Source of the DNA: Nipponacmea schrenckii
Taxonomy: Eukaryota; Mollusca; Gastropoda; Lottiidae
Length of the DNA stretch: 64,000 bases
Reading direction: 5' to 3'
Assembly: GCA_030562195.1 (NCBI GenBank)
Contig: CM060200.1
Span: forward strand, 13,020,001-13,084,000
A program made the translations under genes and the position numbers. Below the pieces are notes generated by a model. The model was not told where the DNA came from and searched no databases. It was given only the letters and a program-made list of their open reading frames with translations. Every line of letters starts with the position of its first letter. Positions within the stretch are counted from its first letter, which is position 1. This document shows, piece by piece, positions 23,938-38,015 of this stretch.

Positions 23938-24682
23938 AGTAGTTGATGCAACATGCTACCAATGCAGCCTTGCATCGGGGGTAGTTGATGTATACTTGCA
24001 ATCATTTGTATTTGATGTATCCTGCTAACGTAAGTCTTAATGAGTGTCCTACCGCCGTTAGTAGTTGATGTCTCCTTTCATCATTAGTAGTTAATGTCTC
24101 CTGGCATCGGAAATAGTTGATGTATCTTGCATCATTAGTAGTTGATGTCTCCTTGTATCTTTAGTAGTTGATGTCTCCTTGCATCATTAGTAGTTAATTT
24201 CTCTTAGCATCGGAAATAGTTGATGTATCCTTGCATCATTAGTAGTTGATGTCTCCTTACATCATTAGTAGTTGATGTTTCCTAGCATCGTTAGTAATTG
24301 ATGTCTCCTTGCATCATAAGTAGTCGATGTTTCCTAGCATCGTTAGTAGTTGATGTCTCCTTACATCATTAGTAGTTGATGTTTCCTAGCATCGTTAGTA
24401 GTAGATGTCTCCTTTCATCATTAGTAGTTAATATCTCCTAGCATCGGAAATAATTGATGTATCCTTGCATCATTAGTAGTTGATGTCTCCTTGCATCATT
24501 AGTAGTTGATGTTTCCTAGCATCGTTAGTAATTGATGTCTCCTTGCATCATTAGTAGTTAACGTCTCCTTACATCGCCAGTAGTTAATGTCTCCTAGCAT
24601 CGATAGTAGTCGATGTCTCCTTGCATCGTTAGTAGTTGATATCTCCTAACATCGTTAGTAGTTGATGTATCCTAGCATTGAA
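23938..24682. repeat. 26-bp minisatellite, ~28 copies
   Basis: The unit reads TTAGTAGTTGATGTCTCC followed by TTGCATCA, with frequent variants (TTTCCTAGCATCG, TTAATGTCTCC). Copies are most regular between about 24057 and 24670 and looser on the left. The period is not a multiple of three, and no frame remains open through the array. Confidence 0.9.
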
Positions 24683-27603
24683 GCAATTAAAGTCGCTTAG
24701 TACAGAGGTAGTCTAGACAAATAACTGCTTTTTTCGACACGGTTTAATATATTCTTTACATAAAAAATGTTGAAAATGTGTTTTCTTTTAATAATGAAAG
24801 CAATCAAGAAGTTTGAAAGAGAAAAACATGTCTCTACCTGAACACTCTTACCAAATGTTCATATCAATTGATATCTGTAACATATTTATATAAACTGTGA
24901 TGAGAATGTAAAACTCTAATAAAAATCACACCTTTATTAAGACAATGAATATAATATTATGATTAAAACAATAAAATATTGGTTAATAAAACATAAAAAT
25001 ATGTGAAAAATAAACATAAGCTTTATCTTCATTGCCAATATTCAGTTGAATAGGCGAATAATGGAAGGAAAATTTCGGTGGAAAGCACTTGTTAGTGACG
25101 TGAAGTGTTGTGTGATATATGAAACTTGAAGATATATGATGATATGATATTGACAAATCGCGATTATATTGACGTGTAAACCTGACTTAATAATAGTGAC
25201 AAGACTATAGAAGAATTTGTTGGTGCTTCTAAGAAGGTTATCATAAGGTCTATAAAACATGAATAACAGATATATTGGTATAAACGGGTAAACAGTTGAC
25301 CTTATTATGTTTGAACAATCACTTATTGAGTAAACCGTGTAGAAAATCAGCCATAAAGTCATATAATTTTATGACTTATTGTGGTAGATTTGGTCTCAAA
25401 AACAAATATCGTTAACATCTTCAAACAAAAACTGTTTATCTTTACTGTTATTATACAATATTGTACGGTTCTTGGTTGAAATTAATCCATTAAAATTGTC
25501 AATTAATTCTTATTATCCTTTTTGTATCTGGGTCGACAAAATTAATGAAATATCCAACTACATCAATATGCTTTATGCATTCATATCATGTCGGCTAAGA
25601 AAACCGAAGGCTTTCTCCTTTAGTGATAGAGGGCTGTGTGTTAATTTTAGTAAGTTTGACGTCTTCTTTAATGGTTGTAGTTTCAGAATCTTACTATCTT
25701 GGTGAAAGAGCTGATATGAAATAACGATCAGATCACAAAAATATTCAAAATTTGTGACGTACGCAAAATATGGGTTGAGATGAAAGAGTAAATTACACTG
25801 TGCATTTAAATATTGAAATAAGCACTTTGGTTTGACTTGCTTATATTTCTTATTTACAAATTTGACCCAGGAGCAAGAGCTTTCTAAGGAGCTTTTCAGA
25901 TATGATTGGTAGGCCTATACGACCCACTACACAAACTCACTTATTTGAGAATCTTGTAATCATCTGTTATATTTTTCTATTGTTTGAACGACTGTTTCGA
26001 TCTTTTAGAGTTTAAACATATCTTATTTATTATCTTGTATGTCCGATGAATAAATGCGTAATACTATGTCAAGGAACATTCAATGTATTATGGTGTAAAA
26101 TCTTTGCAATTGGTTGATCTAATCCTATTGCGTCAGATTGTCTAAATAAAAAAGGCGATTCTTCAAGAAACTATTGTTTAATCTTACAGCTGTCAGAAAA
26201 TAACAAAACTCAATAATAATTCAACAAAGGAACGCTTTTTTAAATTCGAGTCCATCAATTAAATCAAACTTGAACAGATTTCTATATTATTATTATCATT
26301 GCTTCTAACAAATCTTTAAAGTAAACATTAATAAAACATCTGATTATTCAGAAAAAAAATGACAATTAAATTGGCTTTATACCAGGACAAAAAACATCGA
26401 AATGATTATCTTCTTCTGTAAATAAACCTATTGATAGAAGTTTTAATAATGTGATTTCAAAGTACATTTAAATCAAATTAGAGCAATAATAATTATCTTA
26501 GGTTTAATATAGTCATTTATTTCAAGTGTCTGTTGAATGATGAAGACGATCTAGATATACATAAACATGTGTTTTGATCAGAAATTAGTATTATTAAGAA
26601 ATAAACACTTATTGAAATGAATTACTCCCCCTGTCTTCTCTCGCCTTTTATTGGAAATAAATTTCATAATTATAGCGTTTCACTTCACTTTTTGACGCTA
26701 TATTCTGTCATTTTTCGCCGCGAGGTACATCCTCTAGCCTTTGTTCGTGTATGAATTATTGTGTTTTCTAATTGTTGCTAATAATCGGAATTCACACGTG
26801 TTCAACTCTTTATTCCACTAAAACCACAAATTATAGTTTATCTTGAGTATTTATGTTACAGGCAGCTTAATACAAATAAAGTTGACAAATTTTCATTCAT
26901 GGCGTATCCACCTTTCTCTTTCTTTGCTCTTTAAATAAAATCCGATCAATAGAATTTATAAAGAAAAAACTCCGAAATGCCAACTCTACCCTCCCTTATA
27001 GCACCCTTTCTGTTTATTAACGTAACAGAAGGGAACAATATCTTGTAAAAGCGGTGTGTGTCGAACTCTCCAATTTAAAAAATCTATATGGCTTATTTCA
27101 ATATAACACTCTATTCTCTTTTGTCCTCTAACCTATGCCCATGAATGTGCCAAATGAGACGCTGCTAATTCAGGCAATGGGCCGAATTAAGAGGCTATGG
27201 TATTATTGAGAAATCAGATTTTTTGTCAACATGCACAAAAGTATTTTGGTAATTAGTTTGTATGAGGATGTTTTCTTCCTCTAAATACGACGTTCTATGT
27301 GTACGCACCCTGAGGTCATTTTAAACATCATCAAAGCAAAACGCTCTAACCTCTTGACAGTTTCAACATAAACTTGGAGAAGAAAGGTGTCAGTAAAGCA
27401 CTTAAATGTCGAGCAATATCTTTAAGAAGGGCATGTTTTTCAACAAAGTCTTTTCTTAAACATATTTGGCAATGTCAACATTTTGAAAATGCACAAATTT
27501 TCTCTCTTACTATGCATTTAAAAGTATTTTTAAACAATGGATGAAAGGGTTTGTATGATTTAAAGGAAAGAACGCATTGAATATTATATATGGCAACTTA
27601 CCC
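24683..27603. other. Gene-free AT-rich stretch
   Basis: I see only short, unsupported open frames here, for example around 25042-25362 and 25472-25705. They show no splice context and no recognisable domain. Confidence 0.5.
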
Positions 27604-27800
27604 CAATATAATGCTGAATTGTAACAAACAATATATTGCTGAATGTAACAAACAATATATTGCTGAATGTAACAAACAATATATTGCTGAATGTAACAAA
27701 CAACTTATTGCTGAATGTAACAAACAATATAATATAGCTGAATGTAACAAACAATAAATTGCCGAAGGTAGCAATAAAATACTGAATGTAACATAACAAT
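27604..27800. repeat. 24-bp minisatellite, ~8 copies
   Basis: The unit is GAATGTAACAAACAATATAT followed by TGCT, with decayed copies at both ends. Because 24 is divisible by three, two minus-strand frames stay open and give octapeptide repeats (LLHSAIYC and FVTFSNIL). I take these as by-products of the period, not as a protein gene. Confidence 0.9.
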
Positions 27801-29284
27801 ATGCAATCATATATAGACATATATATTTTATCAAAATCATCTCATTTTGTATTTCGGACCTTTTTAGGTCTTGGGCATAATAAAACCTACTAAAAATTGA
27901 CACATTGCTCATGGTTTTTTTTTTATCAGAGCGGTCTACTATGTTGATACGAGATTCAGTCAATATAAAAGCATGCCTTAGTCAAAAGAATTATGATTTA
28001 GTGCATTCGACGGTGCCACCTATTCTGACAAATGGTCAATGAAAGCCAACGAGAACAGGTTGTCTACAAAGATTTGGAAAAAAAGCTCTTTGGTTGGTTT
28101 GATTATTTTGAACTGTCACCGCACTAAGGCGTTAAATCAAATTGTATGTGACTCATCAGAATGAGACTTCACAATTATCTGCAAATAAAATATATATATT
28201 TCATTGCAAAGGTTAGATCATCAAAAGAATTAAAAGAGTTATCAAAGTCCATGAGGATCACACTGAAGTAATCGTAGGTGTGTTACTGACAAAACATGCT
28301 CTTTCCCACCATGCTTGTACCTTATATCTGTACATAGCTCTTATTAGCAACAAGCAGTACAAATATGACTCTTGAGAATAAATTATACGGTATACATTTC
28401 AAAGAGAAAGAGAAAAACTGCCCTAAGTGAAAACCACCAGATATCATCTTCAACACATACTTGAGGTTTATCGCCTGGCAGGTTTTATCATATGTCTCCT
28501 ATATACCCTTTATTCACATACAAGTTCTAGACCCAACATCTTATTTGTCAGTCTAAATATTATTTTAACAAAAATGCATACAAAATGACATCAAATGTGT
28601 ACAATATATGAAAACATTATTTACTGTGAGTCACTCCACTGAAATGATTTAAAAGTATAAAAACGTTTACTTTCACACAAAAAGTAAGTAAAAATAACAA
28701 TAAGCATTGAAAAGGCATTGAACGTACACAGAAAAAAACTTCAATGATTTTTGCTTGATGAAATTTATTTAATAAACTAAGGATAGGCGACAAGCACCTG
28801 TGTTTATTCTCTGATTTACTAATGTTGTTAAAAAGATAAAGTAGGTTTTCAAGTGGTCGAGGGTTACCAATAGTCAAGTGAAAACTGGGGAACATTTCAA
28901 CGTTGGCGAATTTTAAATTGTGAGACAGTATGATATTTGGTAATATAAAAAAGGCACTTCTGGTTCAGTTTAATTAATTTTTTAATAGGAATATAAGACA
29001 CCTGTGCTCCATTGGAGTAATAAAGAAAGATAAGAGATGAGTAGTTGATTTGTAAAAGAGCGCCTTTCTCCTTGATTTTCAAATCCGTTTTCTTACTGAG
29101 GTGCTTTAGATAACGTTGTTCCAAACGAATGAATTATACACGTTCTGAAGCTCGTAGTTTATATCGATTTCATTTAATGAATAAAAACAAATCTGGAGCT
29201 CTCAGGGCGACGATGGGAACCGAGAATAGGGGTAATTGCTAAAAAAAACCGATGAATGAGGGAATGGTAGGAAAGCGATCTCGG
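27801..29284. other. Gene-free AT-rich stretch
   Basis: Short open frames only, with no splice-flanked segment or domain that I recognise. Confidence 0.5.
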
Positions 29285-29510
29285 ATGGCGCGGTACGACA
29301 GCGAGGACCGAGGGCGCAGTAGGACAGCGAGAACCGAGGGCGCAGTAAGACAGTGAGGACATAGGGTGCGGTAGGACAGTGAGTACCTAGGGCGCGGTAG
29401 GACAGCGAGGACCTAGGGCGCGGTAGGACAGCGAGGATCGAGGGCGCGGTAGGACAGCGAGGATCGAGGGCGCGGTAGGACAGCGAGGACCGATGGCGCG
29501 GTAGGATAAA
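29285..29510. repeat. 26-bp GC-rich minisatellite, ~8-9 copies
   Basis: The unit is AGGGCGCGGTAGGACAGCGA followed by GGACCG, with small variants. It forms an abrupt GC-rich, purine-biased island in AT-rich DNA. A 26-bp period rotates through all frames, which explains the overlapping proline- and arginine-rich minus-strand open frames here (SLSYRALDPRCPTAP). They are not credible genes. Confidence 0.9.
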
Positions 29511-32500
29511 CAATCAAGGACAACGCAATAAACCGATTACAGAGGGCAAGGTAAGAAACCGAAGACGAGGAGCAAAGCAATGTAAGAATTCTCTGACACC
29601 TGCTTTGCATTTGGTAACCAACTGTTGTAGTGGGTGATTTGGTAAAGGTGTTTTTATACAATTATATACAATAATTATAAAGGTACTAGTTGACTAGATG
29701 TAGGAGGAAATTGGCTTATAAACATTTTCTATCAAGTTGATATTGATACATCTGTTTTAACTTCTTTAATATCTTTATTTTACCTACAAAACTTCCTGAT
29801 TTCAAAACTATCTCATTTTCTTGAAAAGAAACGTTCTTCTTGTGATGGAAAAACATTTGTGTTTCATTTGACCATTGTATAAACTAGAGGCTGCGAGACA
29901 AACGACTGGTAAATTCAACATGAAACATGCTGTGAACATCAGACAGAAAACAAAAGGAAGTTGATAATTAGAACCACTCTAGATTTTATATGTTAGTCGC
30001 GTTTAAACGACTTATTATCGGAAACAAATCCATTCATAGACTTTTTCTCGTGTTATGCCAGCTAAGAATGGGCAGCTAAAACAACTATAGCATATAGTAT
30101 AAATAAACGGGCGGTTGGCTGAGTGTCGCGACTAACACCAGCAAAATCTTATTCACTTTTTCGATTATGGACTGATCTTTGATATGAAATCAGCTGAATT
30201 TCTGACTTATTTTACGCGATTTTGCATGTTAGTTTACAAACTTGGTTAGGACTCAATAATTTTGCTATTGAAAACACCCGTTTTAACCAATCAGAATCCT
30301 TCCGCGCGAGTGACAAATCACGTGACTAGTCACCAGCGTCTCTAATATTTGATGTTCATATATCGTAGAATGTTTACACGCCCTTTAATTGGAATCTGCA
30401 TTATGAAACGTCATTTTTTCATCTGATCGCTTTCCTTCCGTAAAGGGGTTTGCAGTGAAATCAAACCGTCCGAGAACGAATCGAAACTTCGATAAAATTC
30501 TGCCTCTAATAATTTGAAGACAGTGGTACTTTAATATGTGTTCTCGTGAACATATTTCAGGACGTGTTAGAAACATTCTCCTTCGATCATTTTATCAGTT
30601 ATCAAACATTAATTTCAATACGAACAAAGTAAACGAAACGACAGTCGCATTTCATAAATAACCATAAAAAGCTTTAAATGTCTAATAAATAGTTCGAAGT
30701 TAATATAAGGTTTGTAATCTGAGTTAAATGGTTTCCTTTGATCTGCACAGATTAAAACCCCATATCATAAACATATAACTTCAACAAATTACTTTTTCTC
30801 TGAGATTTGTTTTAAGATGAGGGTATATCTGAAGACGATAGGACCAGTTATGATAACATAAGAAAAATGTAGCTATTTCATTTCTAAAATAATTCTTTCG
30901 AGCTGTTTTTAAACTTTGACTTGTTTAATATAAATTTCACAAATGGATAACCCGGCTTTGATAAAAACCTATGATAGGAGAGAATTAAACAAACATTAGC
31001 AGATTTTGCTTATAAATTCCTTCTAGTTGATGTCAAAAGAGATTTTCGAATGTTTCCCTGCTTCCAAGAAATATGTTTGTCTAGCAAAGATCACACGATA
31101 AAAAGAGGCAAAAGAAAATGTATATTATATGGGAGGAATTGGTAGGATAATAACATATGTTTACAGATGGTTGAAATACAACATACATCCTGTATGGTCC
31201 AAGTGAATCTTTCCAATAATCACAAGTCTTCTAGCAGTTTAATATATTGTATCTTCAACATTTATAATATAATCAAAAAGTATAACAATAAATATAACAC
31301 TTTGCACGATAATTCTTTTTTTATATAAAATTAAGTTCCTATTATTCTCAATGGCTTACTACCTCTTAGGATGACCAAAAATACTTACTTTAATGGATAT
31401 ATCGTGGTGTTCTATAAGCATAGAACCTACATGGTAATATTAATGAACTCATTCACTTATTTACAAAGTTTGAGACATCAAATTCAAAATCCATTGAAAG
31501 AGGTAGCATTCCTTTTAATACCGACATTATACATTCGAACTCATACTATCTTTTTTTGTCAAAAGAGCACATTAAGATAGCAAGGTGATTCAAGTCGATC
31601 TCACGATTCGAAGAATTTGAAACTTAAGAATGACTGGATGTAGTCGACCTGAGCGGGTCAATGAGTATAAAATCACAATTGCATTACTTGTCCACTTTAC
31701 TTCGACTTCGTGGTAAGCGACCTGAATGATCAGAAAATGTGACCATCCGTAAGTCACAGTCAATAGTTGGTTAAAAGTGTGAATTCGGTTTATTCAGGAA
31801 GATGTTGTGAAAAAAATATTATCTTTAGAAGAAAATTTCATTAGTTCCCGTTGCCATCATCCTATTACAAGGCTCCACAACAAGGTGGTGAATGACATGA
31901 GATGATACGATTACTTGTATCTATAAAAAATTTGTCGAACCACGTGCTAAAGACTAATATTTCAATAATATATACCAACAAAGTTCTCAATGGTACCACT
32001 ACATTCCTGAAATCGGGTGGGGGAGTTCGAAATCACAGGAAACCACACGAAACTCAACTCCAGCTCAAAGCTCAAAGGACCTCTAGAATTCTGAAAAACA
32101 ACAGATACAAAGGTAGTTTATCTTAGTGAGTTGGTTCTTTTCGCACGAATGTAGTCCGTGTACTAACACATCAAATAGTAGTCATAGCCTGGCTAAATTG
32201 GTTATTCTTTATGGAATTATCTACCTTACTTTATTGTCTTAAGGTCAGAAAATAAGAAAACATTCCAAAGGTCGTCTAGAGATAGTACCGTTTGAAAATG
32301 GCCACTGGGTAGAGTTCGGAATACAATTAGTAAACAGAGTAAGATTCATGTCAACATGACGAAATAATGTTTTGTACTAAGAATGAGAAGTTCAGGGTGT
32401 TTTGTTAAAAACAATGCCAAACAAAAAAATTATTTTAAAGGAAAATTTAATTTATTATTTTAACGGGTGGTAGCACCATACACAAACATTGTGTTGTAAG

Positions 32501-35500
32501 AACACCAATGTACTTCACATTTAAACTTATTCCTTAATTTGTCTCAATTATAGATCAAGTCAAAATAGACTTGAAATGTGTGTTTTATGCACAGATTTAC
32601 ACACATGGAAACTGTTCCAGAGCAATTTTGAAGTTTCTATTTTTAATATTATAATTTAAACCAAGTCACCGTACTAAATTCGAAGGTACCTTAACAACTA
32701 ACTGAATAACCCTACAAGTGCTCTGACAGGTAAACTAGAAAACCTTAATTACATTAGCGATTTATGATGAATCTTTCGAATGAAATCAGCTTAAAGTCGG
32801 TTGGTCGGTTGGTAGATGACAAGTTAACGTTAGCCTCCAGCAAATGCTGATATCGCAAACTATGTATTCGTAGTAGTTGGTAGTTGGATTGTCCCAAGTC
32901 TCAAACTTATTTCAAACTTTATAGATCACTTGTTTAACCAATCAGAATACATTCTTGCTGATGACGAGTTGTTTGGCTATTCATATATTATAGAAAGTTT
33001 GCATATACAACTTCATATTTTCGTGTAGTCCTTTTCTGCCTTTAACTTAAGATGAAGATGAAATCATACCAAGTATTATTCAAACCAAGATACGAACAAC
33101 CAACCGAATAGTTGTGCATTTCGTTTAGGTTAAATTTTCTTCTAGACATCGTGTTGTGATAGGCAGTAGGGAGTAGGCTACTGGATGGCAGCTGCCCAAC
33201 ACGTCACGCCACAGAATAGCGTGATTAATTATGTACAGTCGTTACATGAACTTACTGACAAAAACAAATTAATGTAACATAATGTACGCGTGTCCAATTC
33301 CAGAAAATATACAGTTATGTCTGAAAGAAAGCTTGTTTGTTTGAACTAAGGTACCTTGATCATTTTAAGGAAAGAGATATGTATGGGGATCACAGACATG
33401 TACAGCATATATATTAATCATTGTCTTGTCCAGTCCGGTGTTTGTAGTAATGCACTTTTCTAAAACTACCTGGGCAGATTATGGCTATTATATTTAGATT
33501 TCAAGTACGATTTTGGAGGTTCATACAATCCCAGAAACATTTCCAGCTTATGACGACACTATTATAAACTACATGTATTAGATTTGAGTGGTATTTGCAA
33601 ACGTAACACCTTGATCTCGCCATCTTGGTCGTTTTTTCTGGAATTACTATAACGCCGGGCTTGAAATGGTACAAGAAGATAAAAACGACAAAACTTTTTA
33701 TGAATTCCTATTGAAACTATGAAAATAAAATGATGGGTTGCAATTGAACATTATTAATTCGATAATCACAAAAAAGTTATGACAGATATTAAGTGTTCAT
33801 TCGGTAAATTGTTAGAACGTTTCCCGTCTACCTTATAAGAGAAAGGGACAGATCGGTAGGTCTTACATTTCATTTTGTTTTTGAACCCAAATCACACATA
33901 CTATTGAAAGTAGGAATTTTGATATACTACTTGACCACTGTCTTTTATGTAAGACAAGCGATAATATTTCACATATTTATCAAATATTTTCATTACACCA
34001 AACGTGTAGAAAATTTCGAGATCAGCACGAGACACTTCAGAATTTACGCAACGCCATAATGACCTCCTGCCCATGTCGGTCTGTATCTGACAAATTGTTC
34101 TTATATAATAGCTACATTATAGCTTTGATCTTCCTACCATCTTCAAAATACTTAAAACATTTTCTTACATTCTTCTGTCTAATTCTTCAAGTCCATTATG
34201 TTCATTTTCACGCTACATTACAAACAACCATATATCAATGACTTATATTCTCGCCTGAGTGATGCAGCCCCTCCCATTTGGGGTCCATATGCTCTTCATC
34301 TTGGTTATCTGGTTTCGATTAAGCAGGCGGTGATTGCTAATTATCTTGTTGCTTATTTGTCAGTGAGGAGTAGCGAGTAATTTATCTCATCAACACTTTA
34401 CTGCTTATTTCTTCTGTAGCCTATTATTTAAGGTAGATTTAAACACTCAACAATCGCTAATCACTTAAACCCCCGTCATTATTACTTGCCTTAACATCAA
34501 AGAAAGATAAATCAAAGCTTTTTAAACTGTTTGAGGGTGATTATCCCCCTTTAAGACATAGGGGGCGATAAACACAAAAAAGGGTTGAGCTGGATGTTAG
34601 TCCACCCCTTCAGACCCCCTGCTTATAATCTACATTACTTACTCTTTGAAGTAAGATAAATTGTAAGGTTTTACCTATATAAGTAAACCAATGTTTTGTA
34701 GCTGAAACTGAGTGTAAAATAAATTGTGATGTTTAGATGGAATAAGATTTAGGTTGCCGTATTAACCCTACTTATCGTAGCTTTAGTTTTTTTTTTACAA
34801 AAAGATAGCAATAGTAGGGGTTAGAATAATAGTTTAGCTTGAACATTGTCATGAAGAATTGTATTAAGTTTATTCTTGTTGATTAATCTTGTAGCGTAAT
34901 CCTTTCTGTTTTTAAACTTACCTTATTGAAATTGAAATATTGGAACTGCAATAAGGTTTAGTCAGTCATACGAGAAATTTTTGTAGTTTTGAAACCTTCT
35001 GAAACAAATGTCTCTTGAAAGGCTCGTCCCTTATTTTGAGAGATTGGTAGATTTTTTTTATATTTTCCGTGGATGGTTGAAAACCATTTTGGTGAATGAA
35101 ATCATTGTATCTATGAATAATGAAGTTTATGTCTGATTAGGTTTTTACCGATTCATTTGAAATTTTTTAAAGGGACAGTTTTAGCCATTTTCGGGTTTGA
35201 TCTGGGTGGTGAATATATGTAATGAGTCTCCAAAAATACCAGAAATGCACTCAAATCGCACAATTCCTTTACATATACACCGAACTAGAAATTTTACTAT
35301 CTATTTCTAAATGAAGATTTGAAGGCTCAATTTTCGACTGTGAACTTTGCATTCTGATCAGCTCAGCTTAAATATCCATTTGATGAAACTAAGGTATGAT
35401 TAGCGAATTAGTCCCTTCAAATGACTCTTTGATTTTTTCTACATGAGCAATAGACCAATATTGGAATCAGTAACACTGTAAAGCAGCTGAAAGTCCAACA

Positions 35501-37600
35501 ACAATATACGCCTTTAAACATAGTTGGAGAGAGTGAAAGGGTGTGAAACAAATTATACAAAGAAAAATCTAAGATAAAAGGTTTTGTTTCAATAAGACTA
35601 ACAAGGCAATTATTACTTGACTTCGTATGATTTATTCAAACCACGTGGCAAGGGCAGACAATTATCAAAATATCACCAGTTGTGCTTGCAGTTGATAGAA
35701 ACTAACGTAGGCTGCACCAGTCTGGGAAAACTTACTTCAAATTATAATAAAATAAACCAACTGCTTTTCATTTGTAAGTCTTTTAATATTTGACGAGGTT
35801 ACATTTTATACATTTGTGTTGATGATTAAATTGGTCTAAAGAAATGTATAGTTCACAGATTCGTGTTTTCTTTCATCTAGTGTTTTGTTATAAATCAAAT
35901 TTGTTTTGATTCTTGCCAAAATGACTATTATTCTTAACCAATTCTTTGATGATACTTGTTCAAATTGGCAAGATAAAACAAGGAATTTCAGTAAAACAAT
36001 ACACGAACGTTCTTAAAGACAATCTAGTTAGCAGTATAATACAGTAAAATGTCGAAATAATTCTCTACTAATTTCTCTTTGGAATAAACTAAACCCAAAT
36101 TAAATTACGGCTATGTTATTGTGGGTTTTCTAAACTTTATTTGTTCTTAATTTCATTACAAAAAGATCCCGTGTAGAAAATGAAATCTGGTGACACGTCA
36201 AACATTGATGCTCCTGAATGGGTTAATGGTCAAATTTCGAAAATATGCATTAAAATCATACATGCGTTCTTGCAGGATACTGAAATTTAGAATCATCGTG
36301 GTATCGCTTAAGGCAACAAGCTGTGTTTGATTGAGATATTTTGAAAAAAATCTTGGGTTCTAATAATTTGAATTTGTACATTAATTGATAATAATATGTA
36401 AATTAGTCATCTCTTTGTCTAGTGAACACAGAATTTTCAATGGTTCAGCACCATGAGCGAGCATATTGTGTGTTGATAAAAGTTAAAACAAATAAAAGTG
36501 CTTTTCTCATTATCTGAGGGAGATTCTCTTATTTTCCACTTAACTTCATTTTAAGAAAGAAAGATTGTGTTAATAGAATCACTATATTGATGATCTTTGT
36601 CATTTTTCTAACAACAAATGCTTATTAAGATTGCCAGCGGGAGATGGAAGTTGGATGGCTTCAATAGAATAACGATGCCTCGTGTCTTCTGGTAACGGAA
36701 TCACCTAAAAAATAACGAAAGCCATTTTGTCTGGCTTCCAATTTAGAAAAGAAAGAAGAGAAGTTTGTTCGTATCAGTCAGGTCTGAAATTGAAGATGAC
36801 ATGAGTTGATTTGAAACTAACAAGTTGGGATAGTAATTGGATGTTTGACGATGTCACATGACATGTGTAGGTTTCTTTTCTAATATGACTGCGGAAATAA
36901 CATGTGTTATTATTAATATAAAGTATTGAAAATATTCAACTGTTAATCATCTATTAGCCCGCGAGTAATATACACACACTATCACTTCTCGGGCTTCAAC
37001 ATAACTTGACAATATGTGATGAGGCGAAATCTGTCTATTACCGACATTTTACTGATAATATTTCCTTGCTAATATTCTATTAAACATGATATGTAGTTAG
37101 CTAGAAGAAATTAACTGTAATTGTATGTCAGATAGAATCAGTTCTTTTCATGTCGAACAAATATACCCTGATTATATCAGACATGTTCTGATAACTCATT
37201 TTCTCTTCACATCCAGACCACAGTTAATTCTCTGTAAAAATTGGTTCGAAGTCAAATATACAGTTTTAAATTTTCTTATTTTGGAAAAGATTTTGATATT
37301 AAGATTTTGTTGAAACTCTGAATGTGTTAAAAAAGCAACCACTTTATATAAATCAATTTAGAGTATTATTTGTTCAAGCTAAAGATATAGTTTACCAATT
37401 TCTTATTTTGGCAAAAAATTACAGTTTATTAAATAAAAAGTTAAATGTGAAAAAAGGCACCAGAATCAGAAACTATAAATATTTTGCACACTTTAGTAAA
37501 ATCCAGGCACATTGTTATATTTGAACTGAATTTTCAGCTCAATGCAGAAAAATTAAAGAATTATATATTGGAGAGCAATTCTTCAAACAAATATTTCAAC
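29511..37600. other. Gene-free AT-rich stretch
   Basis: About 8 kb without a supportable gene. A 16-base motif, TTTAACCAATCAGAAT, occurs at 30282-30297 and again at 32933-32948, suggesting fragments of a dispersed repeat. Otherwise I see nothing distinct. Confidence 0.5.
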
Positions 37601-38015
37601 GCTGTTAATATAAGGCCGATATTTCATTCGTTAACGATATTTCATTCTTCTATTTTATGCTGATATTTCATTCTATTTAATAGTAATATTTGATTTAAGA
37701 ATATTTTATTCCATCGATTTTATACTGATATTTCATTTCATACTCGATTTTATTGTACTTAACAATATTTCATTTCCTTTATTTTATGATGATATTTCGG
37801 TTCATTCTATTTAACACTAATATTTCAAGTTAATTTAACAATATTTCATTCCTTCTTGTTTTATGCTAATATTTCTGTTGAGTGTTCATTCTATATATAC
37901 ACTAATATTTCATGCTATTTAAGATTGATATTTCATTCTATTTAACAATATTTCATTTCTTTTATTTTATGATGATATTTCGGTTCATTCTATTTAACTC
38001 TAATAATTCAAGTTA
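37601..38015. repeat. AT-rich imperfect repeat cluster (ATATTTCATT)
   Basis: The motif ATATTTCATT recurs at irregular spacing. A segment of about 71 bp (37761-37831) is repeated with about four differences at 37944-38014, including the shared stretch GATGATATTTCGGTTCATTC. It looks like an old tandem array with higher-order duplication. Confidence 0.75.

Noticed and set aside
23938..24682. CRISPR-like regular repeats
   Set aside because: Units are directly adjacent with no unique spacers, and the gene context is animal, so this is a minisatellite.
29174..29661. Proline- and arginine-rich minus-strand frames
   Set aside because: All three are translations of the 26-bp minisatellite in rotating frames, with no start context, splice sites or domain.
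30282..32948. Shared TTTAACCAATCAGAAT as paired CCAAT promoter boxes
   Set aside because: There is no gene start near either copy. A fragment of a dispersed repeat is more likely.
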